Below are positions 1-10,515 of a stretch of 64,000 nucleotides of DNA, piece after piece (position 1 is the stretch's first letter; each line of letters starts with the position of its first letter). Both the position numbers and the translations under genes were made by a program. The DNA is from Polynucleobacter necessarius. Its GTDB lineage: Bacteria > Pseudomonadota > Gammaproteobacteria > Burkholderiales > Burkholderiaceae. A model generated the notes under the pieces. The model ran no database searches and was not told the origin of the DNA. It was given only the letters and a program-made list of their open reading frames with translations. The DNA lies in NCBI RefSeq assembly GCF_900095215.1, contig NZ_LT606949.1, positions 302,284 to 366,283 of the forward strand, written 5' to 3'.

Positions 1-1
1 C

Positions 2-1195
<1,194 letters not shown>

Positions 1196-1248
1196 TAGGT
1201 AGGGGCGATAAGTATCTAATCGAGCAGATTAGATTTAACATGAAAAGG

Positions 1249-1270
1249 CAAGCCATCGGGCTTGTTTTTT
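1249..1270 (+). terminator. Rho-independent terminator after icd
   Basis: A perfect 6-bp stem CAAGCC / GGCTTG (1249-1254 with 1259-1264) with loop ATCG is followed directly by a T run (1265-1270). It lies 54 bases after the isocitrate dehydrogenase stop codon. Confidence 0.8.
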
Positions 1271-1424
1271 CCTTCTTGCTTGAGAATTCGACCCTTGCTG
1301 AAATGGTTGGTGGTATCGATAAACATAGCCTTGCTTTAATGAATAAGATGCGCGCGAGTCAAACTTAAGCAAGAAATTATTATCGGTAGCAAAATAGAAG
1401 CATTGAATTCCTAAGGGGTGAGAT

Positions 1425-2294
1425 ATGTACTTTATCGATAAGACTATTCTGCCAAGTGACATTACTCCAAAAACCGTATTTGAAAACCGCAGACATATTA
1501 TTAAGACTGCGGCAGCAGGAGGTTTTGGAATGGCTCTTGCCCCCTGGTTTTATAGGGAGGCGCTTGCTGCTACAGAGGGGTGGGCAGCTACACTGAATCC
1601 CGCATTTGCGGATAAGGTTGGGCTTACCCAACTGAAGTACGTCACGAGCTATAACAACTTTTATGAATGTGGAACGGATAAGAGGGATCCAGCAGCCTAT
1701 GCAGAAACCTTGCAAACTCATCCATGGAGTATTTCGATTGAGGGTTTGGTCAAAAAGCCAATGACTCTTGATATCGATGCGCTTCTTAAGTTAGCTCCAA
1801 TGCAAGAGCGCATATATCGGATGCGCTGCCTTGAGGGTTAGTCTATGGTGATCCCTTGGGATGGCTATTCAGTCTCTAAATGAATTAATAAAGTAGGGCC
1901 GCTTGGATCCGAAAAGTATGTGGAGTTTGTCTCCTTGGCTGATCGTAAGCAAATGTCGGGAGTGAAGAGCAATATTATTGAGTGGCCCTATCGTGAAGGT
2001 TTACGAATGGATGAGGCTATGCATCCATTAACCCTGTTTACCTTTGGCTTATATGGTGAAGTCTTACCCAAGCAAAATGGCGCTCCGGTTCGCATTGTGG
2101 TGCCTTGGAAGTATGGCTTTTATTTCAATGTAAATCCACAGGTAGACCATCCGCGCTGGAGTCAGGCTGCTGAGCGTCGCATCGGCGACTCTAAGGGAGT
2201 GTTCGCTCCAAAGATAAAAACCCAAATATTTAATGGTTATGGCGAGCAGGTGGCCAGCATGTATGCGGGCATGGATTTAAAGAAGTACTATTAA
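1425..2294 (+). pseudogene. msrP: msrP (yedY) molybdopterin-dependent methionine sulfoxide reductase, decayed
   Basis: MsrP is the periplasmic Mo-molybdopterin subunit of the MsrPQ methionine sulfoxide repair system. The N-terminus has a twin-arginine signal (NRRHIIKTAAAGG) followed by family sequence up to RMRCLEG, whose Cys is the molybdenum ligand in the family. The next codon, normally Trp, is TAG (1839-1841), and a second stop TGA follows in the same frame at 1881-1883. Downstream, [19 protein letters not shown] and [15 protein letters not shown] continue the match. About 30 residues normally lying between two Tyr-Gly-Phe motifs are missing: VPWKYGF runs straight into YFNVNP, consistent with deletion between short direct repeats. 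It ends two bases before the lipocalin. Its usual partner msrQ is not next to it but survives as another pseudogene at 15.2-15.8 kb. Confidence 0.92.
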
Positions 2295-2296
2295 TA

Positions 2297-2863
2297 ATGA
2301 ACAAAATGTACCAAGTATTTTTTAGTACCTGCATTTTTATCGTCAGTTATTCAGCTTGCGCCCAGGGAATTGAAAATGCAGTAACGACCATTCCCGCTTT
2401 AGAGGTGCAGCGTTATATGGGTACTTGGTATGAAATTGCTAAATATCCAAATTGGTTTCAGAAGAAATGCGTGAGCAATACCAAGGCGGTCTATTCAGCC
2501 GGGGCCGATGGCACACTAAAGGTTCTCAATAGCTGCAAAACCGCTGATGGCGAAATTTCAGAGGCGGAAGGCACGGCGCGGCAGATCGGCGCCAAAGATT
2601 CCCCCAAATTAGAGGTACGCTTCGCGCCGGCCTGGCTATCATTTATACCCATGGTCTGGGGTGATTACTGGGTAATTGACCTTGACTCTCAATATCAGGT
2701 GGCAGTGGTAAGTGACCCTCACCGTGAATATCTGTGGATTTTGTCCAGAACCCCTCAAGCAGATAAACAAGTCTATGAAGAAGCGCTGCAGCGTATACAG
2801 GTTCAACAATTTGATGTGCGCAAGCTTGAAGTAACTAGTCAAACCGCTTCCTTGAAAAATTAA
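2297..2863 (+). CDS. blc: Lipocalin family protein (Blc-like)
   Basis: A 188-residue bacterial lipocalin, an eight-stranded barrel protein that binds hydrophobic ligands; Blc homologues are envelope proteins thought to handle lysophospholipids. The N-terminus (about residues 1-22, ending near YSACAQG) is a secretion signal with a Cys that could serve as a lipoprotein site. The first lipocalin signature is clear (MGTWYEIAKYPNWFQ, about residues 40-54), as is the later block WGDYWVIDLDSQYQVAVVS. The C-terminal part (ILSRTPQADKQVYEEAL) matches the family end. The ATG starts two bases after the msrP remnant, so the two probably shared a transcript. The frame shows no lesion. Confidence 0.88.
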   Translation: MNKMYQVFFSTCIFIVSYSACAQGIENAVTTIPALEVQRYMGTWYEIAKYPNWFQKKCVSNTKAVYSAGADGTLKVLNSCKTADGEISEAEGTARQIGAKDSPKLEVRFAPAWLSFIPMVWGDYWVIDLDSQYQVAVVSDPHREYLWILSRTPQADKQVYEEALQRIQVQQFDVRKLEVTSQTASLKN

Positions 2864-2893
2864 TACCACTTGCCATTATTGAATAGCTAAAGC

Positions 2894-3817
2894 ATGACTG
2901 CGCATTTGTTACCGCCCGGTATTGAAGTTTTTGAAAGAGGCTGGCTTTCGGCTAATAATATTTTTCACTTTGGCAATGAAGATGTTTCTTTGGTGGACTC
3001 TGGATATTGCCCACACCAAAATCTGACATTGGATTTAGTCCGTAATGCTATGCAAAAGCATGAGCTGCTCAAATTAAATAAACTGGTAAATACCCATCTT
3101 CACTCAGATCACTGCGGCGGTAATGCTGCTTTAGTGGAGGCATTCAATTGCGAGGTGCTGATTCCAGCCGCAGAAGAGTTGGCGGTAAAAAACTGGGATA
3201 ACACTTTATTGAGCTATGACAACTTGGGGCAAGAGTGTCCGCGGTTTAGTCATCATGGCTTGCTGATTCCGGGCGAAGAGATTTTGCTAGGTAGATCTTT
3301 TTGGAAGATACTGGCTGCCCCAGGTCATGATCCTCATTCCCTTATGTTGTATCAGGCGGATCATCGTATTTTGATTTCGACGGACGCATTATGGGAGGAA
3401 GGCTTCGGAGTAATTGTTCCTGAGCTCTGGGGGGAGGCGGGTTTTGAAGAGGTAGCGCAAACCTTGGATTTGCTTGAAGCTCTGCCAGTTGATTTGGTGA
3501 TTCCAGGGCATGGCGCCCCATTTACAGATGTTACAAAGTCGCTTGCTACCGCACACTCAAGATTGGATTACCTAGCATCCGATCCGGATCGAAATGCGCG
3601 TCACGGCGCTAAAGTATCGTTGCAATACCGCTTATTAGAGTGGCGCAGTCGTGACATCCAGCAGGTGAACGAGTGGATTGTCAACACTCCTACGCTCCTC
3701 AATGCAGCTAAATTGCTTAATATGACCATGACAGCATTTGTGCTGTGGTTGCCCAAGGCGTTAGTTAAATCCGGGGCAGCAAAACTAGATGGTGAAGTCT
3801 TAGTTGCTCTTGCTTGA
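2894..3817 (+). CDS. MBL-fold metallo-hydrolase
   Basis: A 307-residue metallo-beta-lactamase-fold hydrolase. The zinc-binding motif is intact: THLHSDHCGG at about residues 66-75 (HxHxDH). Further metal-ligand positions are APGHDPHS (His), STDALWEEG (Asp) and VIPGHGAPF (His). The C-terminal ~80 residues form an extra helical domain, as in glyoxalase II-like and related MBL hydrolases found beside acyl-CoA metabolism genes. The substrate cannot be told from the sequence. It begins 30 bases after the lipocalin on the same strand, and the frame is intact. Confidence 0.85.
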   Translation: MTAHLLPPGIEVFERGWLSANNIFHFGNEDVSLVDSGYCPHQNLTLDLVRNAMQKHELLKLNKLVNTHLHSDHCGGNAALVEAFNCEVLIPAAEELAVKNWDNTLLSYDNLGQECPRFSHHGLLIPGEEILLGRSFWKILAAPGHDPHSLMLYQADHRILISTDALWEEGFGVIVPELWGEAGFEEVAQTLDLLEALPVDLVIPGHGAPFTDVTKSLATAHSRLDYLASDPDRNARHGAKVSLQYRLLEWRSRDIQQVNEWIVNTPTLLNAAKLLNMTMTAFVLWLPKALVKSGAAKLDGEVLVALA

Positions 3818-3836
3818 TTGCTGGTCTTAAAAAGTC

Positions 3837-4626
3837 AGCGCTATTTTTCCGTACATAGACCAGTTATAGAGTTGGTAGGTTTGAGCCACCCGTTTCACTC
3901 CACCAATTGCAATCAAAAGATTTTTTATTCATCCTTTGAGTGACTATAGCATCAATCGGTATACACCAACCTCCACCAGCTGCGTTATAGGCGGCACTGT
4001 TCTAATCCCAAAAAACGAATCTGCGTGCTGGGGCTCAGGTTTAAGCCTATTGTTTGGTAAAGTTCGAGGTGACTTGCTAGAGGCGGGGGGTTTATGCCGG
4101 CAGGCGCTTTTGGGCTAAAGCCGAACATGTATCGTGCCAGCGGGGATATATCGACGAGTAGAGTTTGTTTGTTATCCGCGGGTCTAAAAGAGGTGATGAC
4201 TTGAGGTCCGGCAAGCCATTGGCCTGCATTTCCGAGTGGAGCAGAAACCCTGGCCCCGAGATGGCCAAACCAACTAGATTGACCACCCCAGATTGTCAGC
4301 ATTGCATAACTGGGTGAAAAGGTGCCGGTCGATTGCGCTGCTAGTTGAGGACCATATACAGCGGTATAGGCGGTATCGAGTCTTACGGTGCCGTGCCAAT
4401 CACCAAGATTTAAGGGGTTGTAGTAGCGAAGTTTGAGTGTATCGGCATAACTTCCTGATCCTTGAGAGTCATGATAGCCCCAGAATTCCAGTGTGTGATC
4501 TTGATAGCGCTCTTGAGAAGCATTGATAAGTCCTAGAGTGGGTTCGGTTGAGTGCTGCTCTGCGGCGTTTGCAGAGGCAGTGGCAATGTACAGTAGTAAA
4601 AAGCTTAGCGCGCGCAGAAATATCAT
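3837..4626 (-). pseudogene. Outer-membrane beta-barrel protein, decayed
   Basis: It begins with a typical signal peptide (MIFLRALSFLLLYIATASA). Alternating aromatic/polar strands follow (TLEFWGYHDSQGSGSYADTL, RLDTAYTAVYGPQLAAQ), as expected of a porin-like barrel. The longest frame stops at 3985, but the protein continues in the other frames down to 3839 and ends ...SMYGKIALTF with a C-terminal Phe, the usual barrel-assembly signal. Getting there requires a one-base change in the T6 run after CGT (near 4014), bypass of an in-frame TAG, and a one-base change in the A6 run near 3920. I do not recognise the specific family; a transport or adhesion function would be a guess. Confidence 0.62.
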
Positions 4627-4682
4627 ATAGGCATTAATATTAAATTGGAAACCACCATTTATTACCGGATTGAAGAGGAAGT

Positions 4683-5452
4683 ATGGAACATACTGTATTA
4701 GTTACTGGGGCTACTGTTGGCTTTGGCGAGGCAACTGCTCGTCGTTTTTTGGCTAATGGCCACAAAGTTGTTGCCGTTGGCAGAAGGGCTGAGCGTCTAG
4801 AAGCATTAAAAAATTCTTTGCCAGTGGAGCAGCAAAAAAGTTGCTTACTATGGTGGTGGATGTTTGCGATAGTAATCAGGTCGATGCTCTCGCAAGCGCA
4901 TTGCCATCGGCATTTTCTAAAGTAACGGTATTGGTAAAGAACGCAGGGCTTGCCTTGGGTTTGGAGTCGGCGCATAAAGCGTTTTTAAGTGATTGGGATC
5001 AAATGATTGATACCAATATCAAAGGGCTTGTACACATGAGTCGCGTAATCTTCCCGGAGATGGTCGAGCGCAAATGTGGTCATGTCATTAATTTAGGATC
5101 AGTTGCCTCAAATTATCCCTATCCCGGTGGAAATGTCTGCGGCGGCACCAAAGCATTTGTTAAGCAATTTAGTTTAAATTTGCGCGCTGATCTAATTGGT
5201 ACGCCAGTGCGAGTCACTTGTATTGAGCCTGGTATGTGCGCTGGAACGGAGTTTTCAAATATTCGCTTTAAAGGCGACGATGAAAAGGCAGAAAAAGTGT
5301 ATACCGGTGTGCAAGCATTGAGCGCCGACGATGTGGCTGAAACTATTTATTGGTCAGCCACTTTGCCAAGTCATATGAATATTAATGTCTTGGAGGCGAT
5401 GCCAGTGCAGCAAGCCTTTAACGCATGTAACGTGCACCGCGGCGAATTCTAA
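4683..5452 (+). pseudogene. YdfG-like short-chain dehydrogenase, frameshifted and active-site mutated
   Basis: An SDR resembling YdfG, the NADP-dependent 3-hydroxy acid dehydrogenase. The nucleotide-binding start MEHTVLVTGATVGFGEATAR is present. The frame then shifts by one base in an A6 run (about 4834-4839); with seven A the reading would continue as QQKKLLTMVVDVCD. Two conserved residues are also lost. The NNAG motif reads KNAG (near 4938), and the catalytic Tyr of YxxxK is Cys (NVCGGTKAFVKQF, codon TGC near 5137). The rest matches the family (EPGMCAGTEFSN) to the stop. It converges on the DUF2889 gene with a 4-base overlap. A homopolymer read error could explain the frameshift, but not the two substitutions. 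Confidence 0.88.
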
Positions 5453-5991
5453 GTTTTTGGTTTATTCCAGCGATAAAACTTGGGATAGACACGCATGACT
5501 ACAGGACCATCAAAGTCCCAGGATTTGCAAGTTCCCAAGTAAAGCGGGGGGTTCTCACCGTTGGGGTCAAAGAATGCTCCAGGAATAGATTGGAAGGCGG
5601 CAGTTGCAAGGTTAACCAGAAGTTCACGCAGATGAGTGCAACCTTTAATGCCGCCCAGGTGGGTGTCAATGGTTTTACGCCAGCCTTTGCCAAGACGCGC
5701 GCCAATGAGCGCATCCATCGGCGGTATGGCTGCCGTGCATTCGGCATGGGGCTGACCATCCATGACCGCCTCAATCGCTTGAATCACAAAGTCTTTGTTA
5801 ACCGTAACGCGTACCCACATGTTGTGAAAAGCTTCGCCAGGCTGCCAGACTTTAGCGCTGGTTTGGAATGGATTCGTTTTGAAATCTTTTAAATGGCCCT
5901 CGATATCCCATAAGCCATCTTCTCTCGCATAGCCCTGGAATGTAATTTCTCGAGTATGAAGAAGAGAGCGTGGTTTTGGGGTTGATAGCAT
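5449..5991 (-). CDS. DUF2889 family protein
   Basis: A 180-residue cytoplasmic protein of the DUF2889 family, whose biochemical function is unknown to me. The start is the ATG at 5991 (MLSTPKPRSLLHTREITFQG). The frame is open further upstream but overlaps the rsuA coding region and gives no family-like sequence there. Visible conserved features are WDIEGHLKDFKTNPF near residues 26-40, GKGWRKTIDTHLGG, and GCTHLRELLVNLATAAFQS with its conserved Cys-Thr-His. The frame is intact. Its 3' end overlaps the SDR pseudogene by four bases. Confidence 0.75.
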   Translation of the reverse strand: MLSTPKPRSLLHTREITFQGYAREDGLWDIEGHLKDFKTNPFQTSAKVWQPGEAFHNMWVRVTVNKDFVIQAIEAVMDGQPHAECTAAIPPMDALIGARLGKGWRKTIDTHLGGIKGCTHLRELLVNLATAAFQSIPGAFFDPNGENPPLYLGTCKSWDFDGPVVMRVYPKFYRWNKPKT

Positions 5992-6096
5992 GGCGATCGC
6001 TTTAGGGGATGGCGTGAATATCTCATAATAATGAATTGCAAAGAATGAGTTGGTAACTCGGCCCAAGCCCGCTCTGTAGTATGCTCTGCAGCACAT

Positions 6097-6822
6097 ATGG
6101 CAAAACCAATTTCTCTTGAAAAAATTCTTTTTAGCCAAGGCTTTGGTACGCGTCGCTACTGTAGCGACTTGGTCTACGCCGAGCTAGTAAAGGTAAACGG
6201 CGTTCTGGCTGAGGATCCGGAGGCAAGAATTGCCACTGAGAATCTGATGCTCAATGTGGAAGGTAAATATTGGGAGTATCACGAAAAGGCATATTTGGCG
6301 TTTAATAAACCCGCTAATTACGAGTGCTCGCACAAAACGACGCATCACCCCAGTGTATATAGTTTGTTGCCAAGCCCATGTGTTGAGAGAGGCTTGCAGT
6401 GTGTGGGTCGCCTAGACTTTGACACTACAGGATTGTTGTTGATCTCCGACGATCGACAATTTATTCACAAGATGACGACCCCCAAGAAAAATATTGGGAA
6501 GGTTTATCAAATCACCACGCCAGAGCCAATTACTCAAAAGCAAATTGATCATATGCTCAATGGCGTTGTTTTGGACGATGATCCCAAGCCTTGCTTTGCG
6601 ACTGCTTGTCAGCAACTTTCGAATCATGTGTTGTCAATGACTATCGTTGAGGGTCGCTATCACCAGGTAAAGCGCATGATGGCGGCGGTTGGCAATCATG
6701 TTGCTCAGCTGCATCGCACTCAAATAGGCGCCTATCAAATTTCTGCCGATTTGGCTGAAGGTGAGTGGCGTTGGCTTTATCCGGAAGACTTAAAGCAGTT
6801 GTCCCAAAGCATTGCCTCCTAA
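6097..6822 (+). CDS. rsuA: RsuA-type 16S rRNA pseudouridine synthase
   Basis: A 241-residue RsuA/RluE family enzyme converting uridine to pseudouridine in rRNA, most likely position 516 of 16S rRNA. The N-terminal ~60 residues form an S4-like RNA-binding domain (LEKILFSQGFGTRRYCSDLV). The catalytic motif GRLDFDTTGLLLISDD carries the essential Asp, and EGRYHQVKRMMAAVGNHV is the family C-terminal signature. The frame is intact. The following gene starts within or just after its last codons, so they are probably translationally coupled. Confidence 0.88.
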   Translation: MAKPISLEKILFSQGFGTRRYCSDLVYAELVKVNGVLAEDPEARIATENLMLNVEGKYWEYHEKAYLAFNKPANYECSHKTTHHPSVYSLLPSPCVERGLQCVGRLDFDTTGLLLISDDRQFIHKMTTPKKNIGKVYQITTPEPITQKQIDHMLNGVVLDDDPKPCFATACQQLSNHVLSMTIVEGRYHQVKRMMAAVGNHVAQLHRTQIGAYQISADLAEGEWRWLYPEDLKQLSQSIAS

Positions 6823-6835
6823 AGAGGAATTGACC

Positions 6836-7126
6836 TTGATAGTTGATGGCATTGACTTGAAAAAAGAGATCCCTCTCTGGATTTTGGATGCCGATGGAAA
6901 AGCGATCGGACAAGATTTCGCTTTTACAAATTTCAAGCAGGCTTTTGAATTTATGACGCTATGCGCGGAATATTCTGAAAAGATAGATCATCATCCTGAT
7001 TGGTCGAATTCTTGGAATAAGGTATCAGTTTCACTCACAACTCACTCGGCTGGAGCTTTAACTAAATTAGATATTGAGTTGGCAAAAGCAATGGATGCTT
7101 TTGCCTCCCAGGTGAAGTCCAGCTAA
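6836..7126 (+). CDS. phhB: Pterin-4a-carbinolamine dehydratase
   Basis: A small protein of the PCD/DCoH family, which dehydrates 4a-hydroxytetrahydrobiopterin to recycle the pterin cofactor. The signature is complete: FTNFKQAFEFMTLCAEYSEK, then HHPDWSNSWNKVSVSLTTH with the catalytic His pair, then LTKLDIELAKAMDAFA. No ATG is available in frame. The TTG at 6836 sits seven bases after AGAGGA (6824-6829) and is my preferred start; TTG at 6812, overlapping rsuA, is the alternative. It ends one base before the convergent acidic small ORF. Confidence 0.82.
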   Translation: MIVDGIDLKKEIPLWILDADGKAIGQDFAFTNFKQAFEFMTLCAEYSEKIDHHPDWSNSWNKVSVSLTTHSAGALTKLDIELAKAMDAFASQVKSS

Positions 7127-7342
7127 TTAGTGCTCGTCGCATTCGTGCTCTTCCTCATTCATGCTCATGAGGATGGTGGCCAATAAGCCATAAACAACTT
7201 CGGTTGAGATCATGCCATCTTCATCCAGCTCATCAATTAAGTCATTCAGACGATCCTCTGTAGGTTCGTTGAGCAAGGTCATCGCACACTCGCACCCATA
7301 GTCAAAATCTTCGTCATTCTGGGTTTGGTTTTCTTCGGTCAT
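7127..7342 (-). CDS. Small acidic hypothetical protein
   Basis: A 71-residue, very acidic protein (many Glu/Asp; tail EEEHECDEH) starting MTEENQTQNDEDFDYG. It has four Cys/His-rich positions (YGCECAM near residues 15-21 and HECDEH at the C-terminus) that might bind a metal. A purine-rich stretch lies upstream of its ATG at 7342. It is exactly tail-to-tail with phhB, with no spare bases. I do not recognise the family; the open frame among decayed neighbours suggests it may be a real gene. Confidence 0.5.
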   Translation of the reverse strand: MTEENQTQNDEDFDYGCECAMTLLNEPTEDRLNDLIDELDEDGMISTEVVYGLLATILMSMNEEEHECDEH

Positions 7343-7486
7343 ATTTATCCTTAATTGAGCCTTCAGGATAGCAAATTACAGCCCAATTCGATAGGGTAAG
7401 CGCTTGGTTTGAGGCCGGTTTATGTGCAAGCGCAAAAAGTCTGGAATGATTTATTGTCATTGAAAAAGAAAATCATAGGAGACGGC

Positions 7487-7983
7487 ATGCAATTGGATAT
7501 TATAATGGCTAGGTTCAGAGTATCGATGTGGATCCTAATATGCCCTTGTTATGGGCTATTCGTGAAGTTGTGTGCCTTACCGGCACCAAGTATGGATGTG
7601 GCGTAGCCCAATGTGGCGCTTGTACTGTTTACCTTAATGGCGAGCCAGTTCGCGCATGCTCGATTCCAGTTTCCGCAGTCGGCAAAGCCAAAATCACCAC
7701 TATTGAAGCGCTTTCGAAAAATAATACACATCCGGTTCAGCAGGCTTGGATCGCATTAGATGTTCCGCAGTGTGGATATTGCCAGTCTGGTCAAGTGATG
7801 GCCGCCGCCCTCTTAAAACGAAATCCCAAACCTCCGGATGCTGATATTGATAATGCGATGGGCAATCTTTGTCGTTGTGGAACGTATCAAAAGATTCGCG
7901 ATGGCGTTCATGTTGCCTCTGGCCAAAAGAAATTGGCGGATGTTTTAGCGCAATACGGCGCTACTCCTGCGACTCGCGGTTAA
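7487..7983 (+). pseudogene. iorA: iorA-like [2Fe-2S] subunit of isoquinoline 1-oxidoreductase type hydroxylase, decayed
   Basis: This is the small iron-sulfur subunit of a xanthine-oxidase-family molybdenum hydroxylase. The plant-type cluster motif is intact (KYGCGVAQCGACTVYLNG), as is the second cluster motif (CGYCQSG ... GNLCRCGTYQKIR). The 5' end is broken. After ATG CAA TTG GAT ATT the sequence reads AT AAT GGC TAG GTT CAG, so a two-base AT insertion shifts the frame. In the restored frame (MQLDI-NG-x-VQSIDVDPNMP) a TAG replaces one codon. A good AGGAGA site precedes the ATG. The beta subunit remnant follows ten bases later. Confidence 0.87.
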
Positions 7984-7993
7984 GGAGAAAAAC

Positions 7994-9364
7994 ATGACAA
8001 GCAAAAATTCAATTTCAAATTTAGAAAATACTTCACGTCGTGATTTCATCATTAAGGGAACAGTACTTGGTGGCGGTCTCATGCTGGGCATCGGTGCACT
8101 GCCTGAGTTCGCATTTGCACAAGGAGTTAAGTACGACCCAAATACCCCCAACGCAAGCTGGTGAAGCCGAAGTGAATGCGTTGGGCAGCATTAAACCCGA
8201 TGACACTGTCTATATCAGGATTGCCCGCTCTGAGATGGGGCAAGGTACGCTAACAGGTCTCGCTCAGTTAGTAACAGAAGAGTTGGAGTGCAACTGGAAG
8301 AAAGTGAAAACCCAGTCGGCAACTCCTGAACAAATTGTGAAGTATATAAATTAGATTCTGGTTTCGGCTTGGGTCGTCGTGGATCTACACAGGATTTCAC
8401 GACCTTTGCCGCTAAAGTGGCGCAAAAGTTTCCTGGGGTACCTGTTAAGGCAATTTGGAGTCGTGAAGAAGACATCACTCACGATTAATACCATCCCATC
8501 GCCATGGTAAAAATGACGGCTGGTATAGATGGCTCGGGAAATGTGACGGGTATGCATATTAAGGTTGCCGGCCAATCGATTAACGCCACATTAGCACCGC
8601 AAGCGATTAAAAATGGCAAAGATGAGCGCCACCTCCAGGGCTGTTATGAAAAAGGCCCTGATGCGCAGCTCGGCTACACCTTCCCAACACTCTTAACCGA
8701 GTATGTCATGAAGAATACCCACGTGCCTGTGGGCCCATGGCGGGGGGGGGTGAACACGAACCAGAATGGCATTTTCATGGAGTGCTTTATGGATGAGTGC
8801 GCTAAAGCGGCGGGCAAAGATCCGGTGCCATTTAGACGCGCGCTGATGCAAAGTCATCCAAAGCATCTCGGTGTTTTGGATGCCGCCGATAAAAAAGCGG
8901 AGTGGGATAAACCATTGCCATCGGGAACATTCCGCGGCGTCGCTCAATTTATGGGTTACGCCAGTTACTCTGCCTGTGTGGCTGAGGTAACCGTGAAAAA
9001 TAATGTGGTGAAAGTGACTCGTTTGGTGTTCGCCTTAAATTCTGGGCATGTTGTGAATCCGTACTTAACTCGAGAGCAAATCGAAGGTTCAGTGGCGATG
9101 GCCTTGGGGGCAATTTTCTTACCAGAGATCTCTGTTGAAAATGGCCGCATTAAACAACAAAACCTCGATACCTATCCACTGCTCAAGTTGTCCGCTACCC
9201 CCAGAATCGAAAGAGTATTAGTGCCTAGTTTTGATTTTTGGGGTGGGGTGGGCGAGCCAACCATCTGCGTGGTAGGACCGGCGGTGGCTAATGCGGTTTC
9301 TGCCGCCATTTGAAGATCGGTTCGAAACTTCCCTTTGAGTAAGGAAGGCTTGAGTTTGGCTTAG
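7994..9364 (+). pseudogene. iorB: iorB-like molybdopterin subunit of the same hydroxylase, decayed
   Basis: This is the large molybdenum-binding subunit of the isoquinoline-oxidoreductase type, normally over 700 residues. It starts with a twin-arginine signal (SRRDFIIKGTVLGGG). After ~50 codons the frame breaks (stop near 8161), resuming as EAEVNALGSIKPDDTVYIRI and RSEMGQGTLTGLAQLVTEEL. A large central part is missing: KYIN stop is followed at once by LDSGFGLGRRGSTQDFTTF. An in-frame stop interrupts EEDITHD (8488), and a last frameshift occurs near 9312, with the natural tail NFPLSKEGLSLA ending at 9364. GVGEPTICVVGPAV is well preserved. The gene is clearly dead. Confidence 0.88.
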
Positions 9365-9380
9365 ATGCTTGCAGCACAAT

Positions 9381-9408
9381 AAAAAAGCCGCAATTGAGCG
9401 GCTTTTTT
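9381..9408. terminator. Bidirectional terminator between iorB and the response regulator
   Basis: AAAAAAGCCGC (9381-9391), loop AATTGA, GCGGCTTTTTT (9398-9408). The A run on one side and T run on the other let it act for both converging units. Confidence 0.8.
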
Positions 9409-9432
9409 ATCGGCATGGGGGATTAGTCGTAA

Positions 9433-10515
9433 TTAATTATTTTTAATTTCTTTTAAAAACTTGCTACAGAAGATATATAACTCCAAACGGCTGCGTAAAC
9501 CTAGTTTTTCATAAATGGAGGCCAAGTGATTGCGAAGGGTGTGTTCGCTGATATGTAGCTTATCGGCGATTTCCTTTAAGGTAATTTCGCTATTGCTGGC
9601 AACTGTCTTTACGACGCTAAATTCTTTCTCGGTAAGGGCGTCCAAAGTCGTTTTTTTGATCGCTGATGTCACGTTGCAGACAGAGCCAGTGGGTAATGTC
9701 GCCGCCCCTATCTTTAATTGGGGACATATTGAGATCAACCCAAAACTCGGATTTATCGGCGCTGTAATTCACCATCTCTACGCGCACTGGTTTTTTGTTG
9801 ATTAAGCCTTGATTGACTTTATCGATAGCTGATTCTTGAGTGTTAGGCCCATAGAGAATATCCAGTGTTTTGCCTTCGGCAAATTCTTTTGCATACCCAG
9901 TCTTAGCGGTAAAAATGTCATTCACATAGACTATGCGTTGGCCGCCATCCGCCTTTGATCGGACATCGGTAATCATGACCACATCATCCGCTTGAGATAC
10001 GCAGGCCTCTAAGAGGCGTACTTGCTGTTCAGCTTCTTGACGGTTGACTAGAGTATCCACCATTTGTTGAACTTCAATATTGTCAAAAGGTTTTTTCAAA
10101 ATGAGGAAACGATCGCGTCTTGAAAGTTGCGCGCGAATTTCATCCCAAGAGTAATCAGAGTAAGCTGTGCACAGTACGATTTGAAGTTGAGAATCAGCGA
10201 TCCAGAGATTTTTAATCGTCTCTAAGCCACCCCAACCGTTAGGCATGAGCATATCAACAAAGGTGATGATATGGGGCCATCCCTCTTGAATTGCATCTTT
10301 AACTTTTTGAACGCCGTCCTGTCCTCGAAGGGCAAAACCAATTTGGTAATTGCCATGCTCTGTATGTTTTGCTTCCACAAAATTGAATTGGTGAGCTCCA
10401 AGAGTTTTTGGACCGGCGCGGTTGTGGGGCAAAGTACCTTGCAAAAATCCTCGTAAATCGCAGGATTGTCGTCAATAACCAGAATGCGGGTTTGCTGTTG
10501 ATAAGACTTAGACAT
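9433..10515 (-). pseudogene. Response regulator (REC-PAS-LuxR HTH), frameshifted
   Basis: The original order was receiver domain, PAS domain, LuxR-type helix-turn-helix. The start ATG at 10515 gives MSKSYQQQTRILVIDDNPAI with the receiver acidic pair. After ~30 residues the frame changes (between about 10380 and 10440) and continues TFVDMLMPNGWGGLETI with the phospho-acceptor Asp, then CTAYSDYSWDE and LILKKPFDN with the conserved Lys. The PAS segment includes RIVYVNDIFTAKTGYAKEF. A second frameshift in an A7 run (near 9655) separates CLQRDISDQK from the HTH (TLKEIADKLHISEHTLRNHL). It overlaps the 3' end of the histidine kinase remnant by eight bases, so they formed one operon. Confidence 0.82.

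Noticed and set aside
1240..1368. Short open frame (42 codons) after icd starting MKRQAIGLVF
   Set aside because: It overlaps the icd terminator hairpin and has no recognisable family or good ribosome site.
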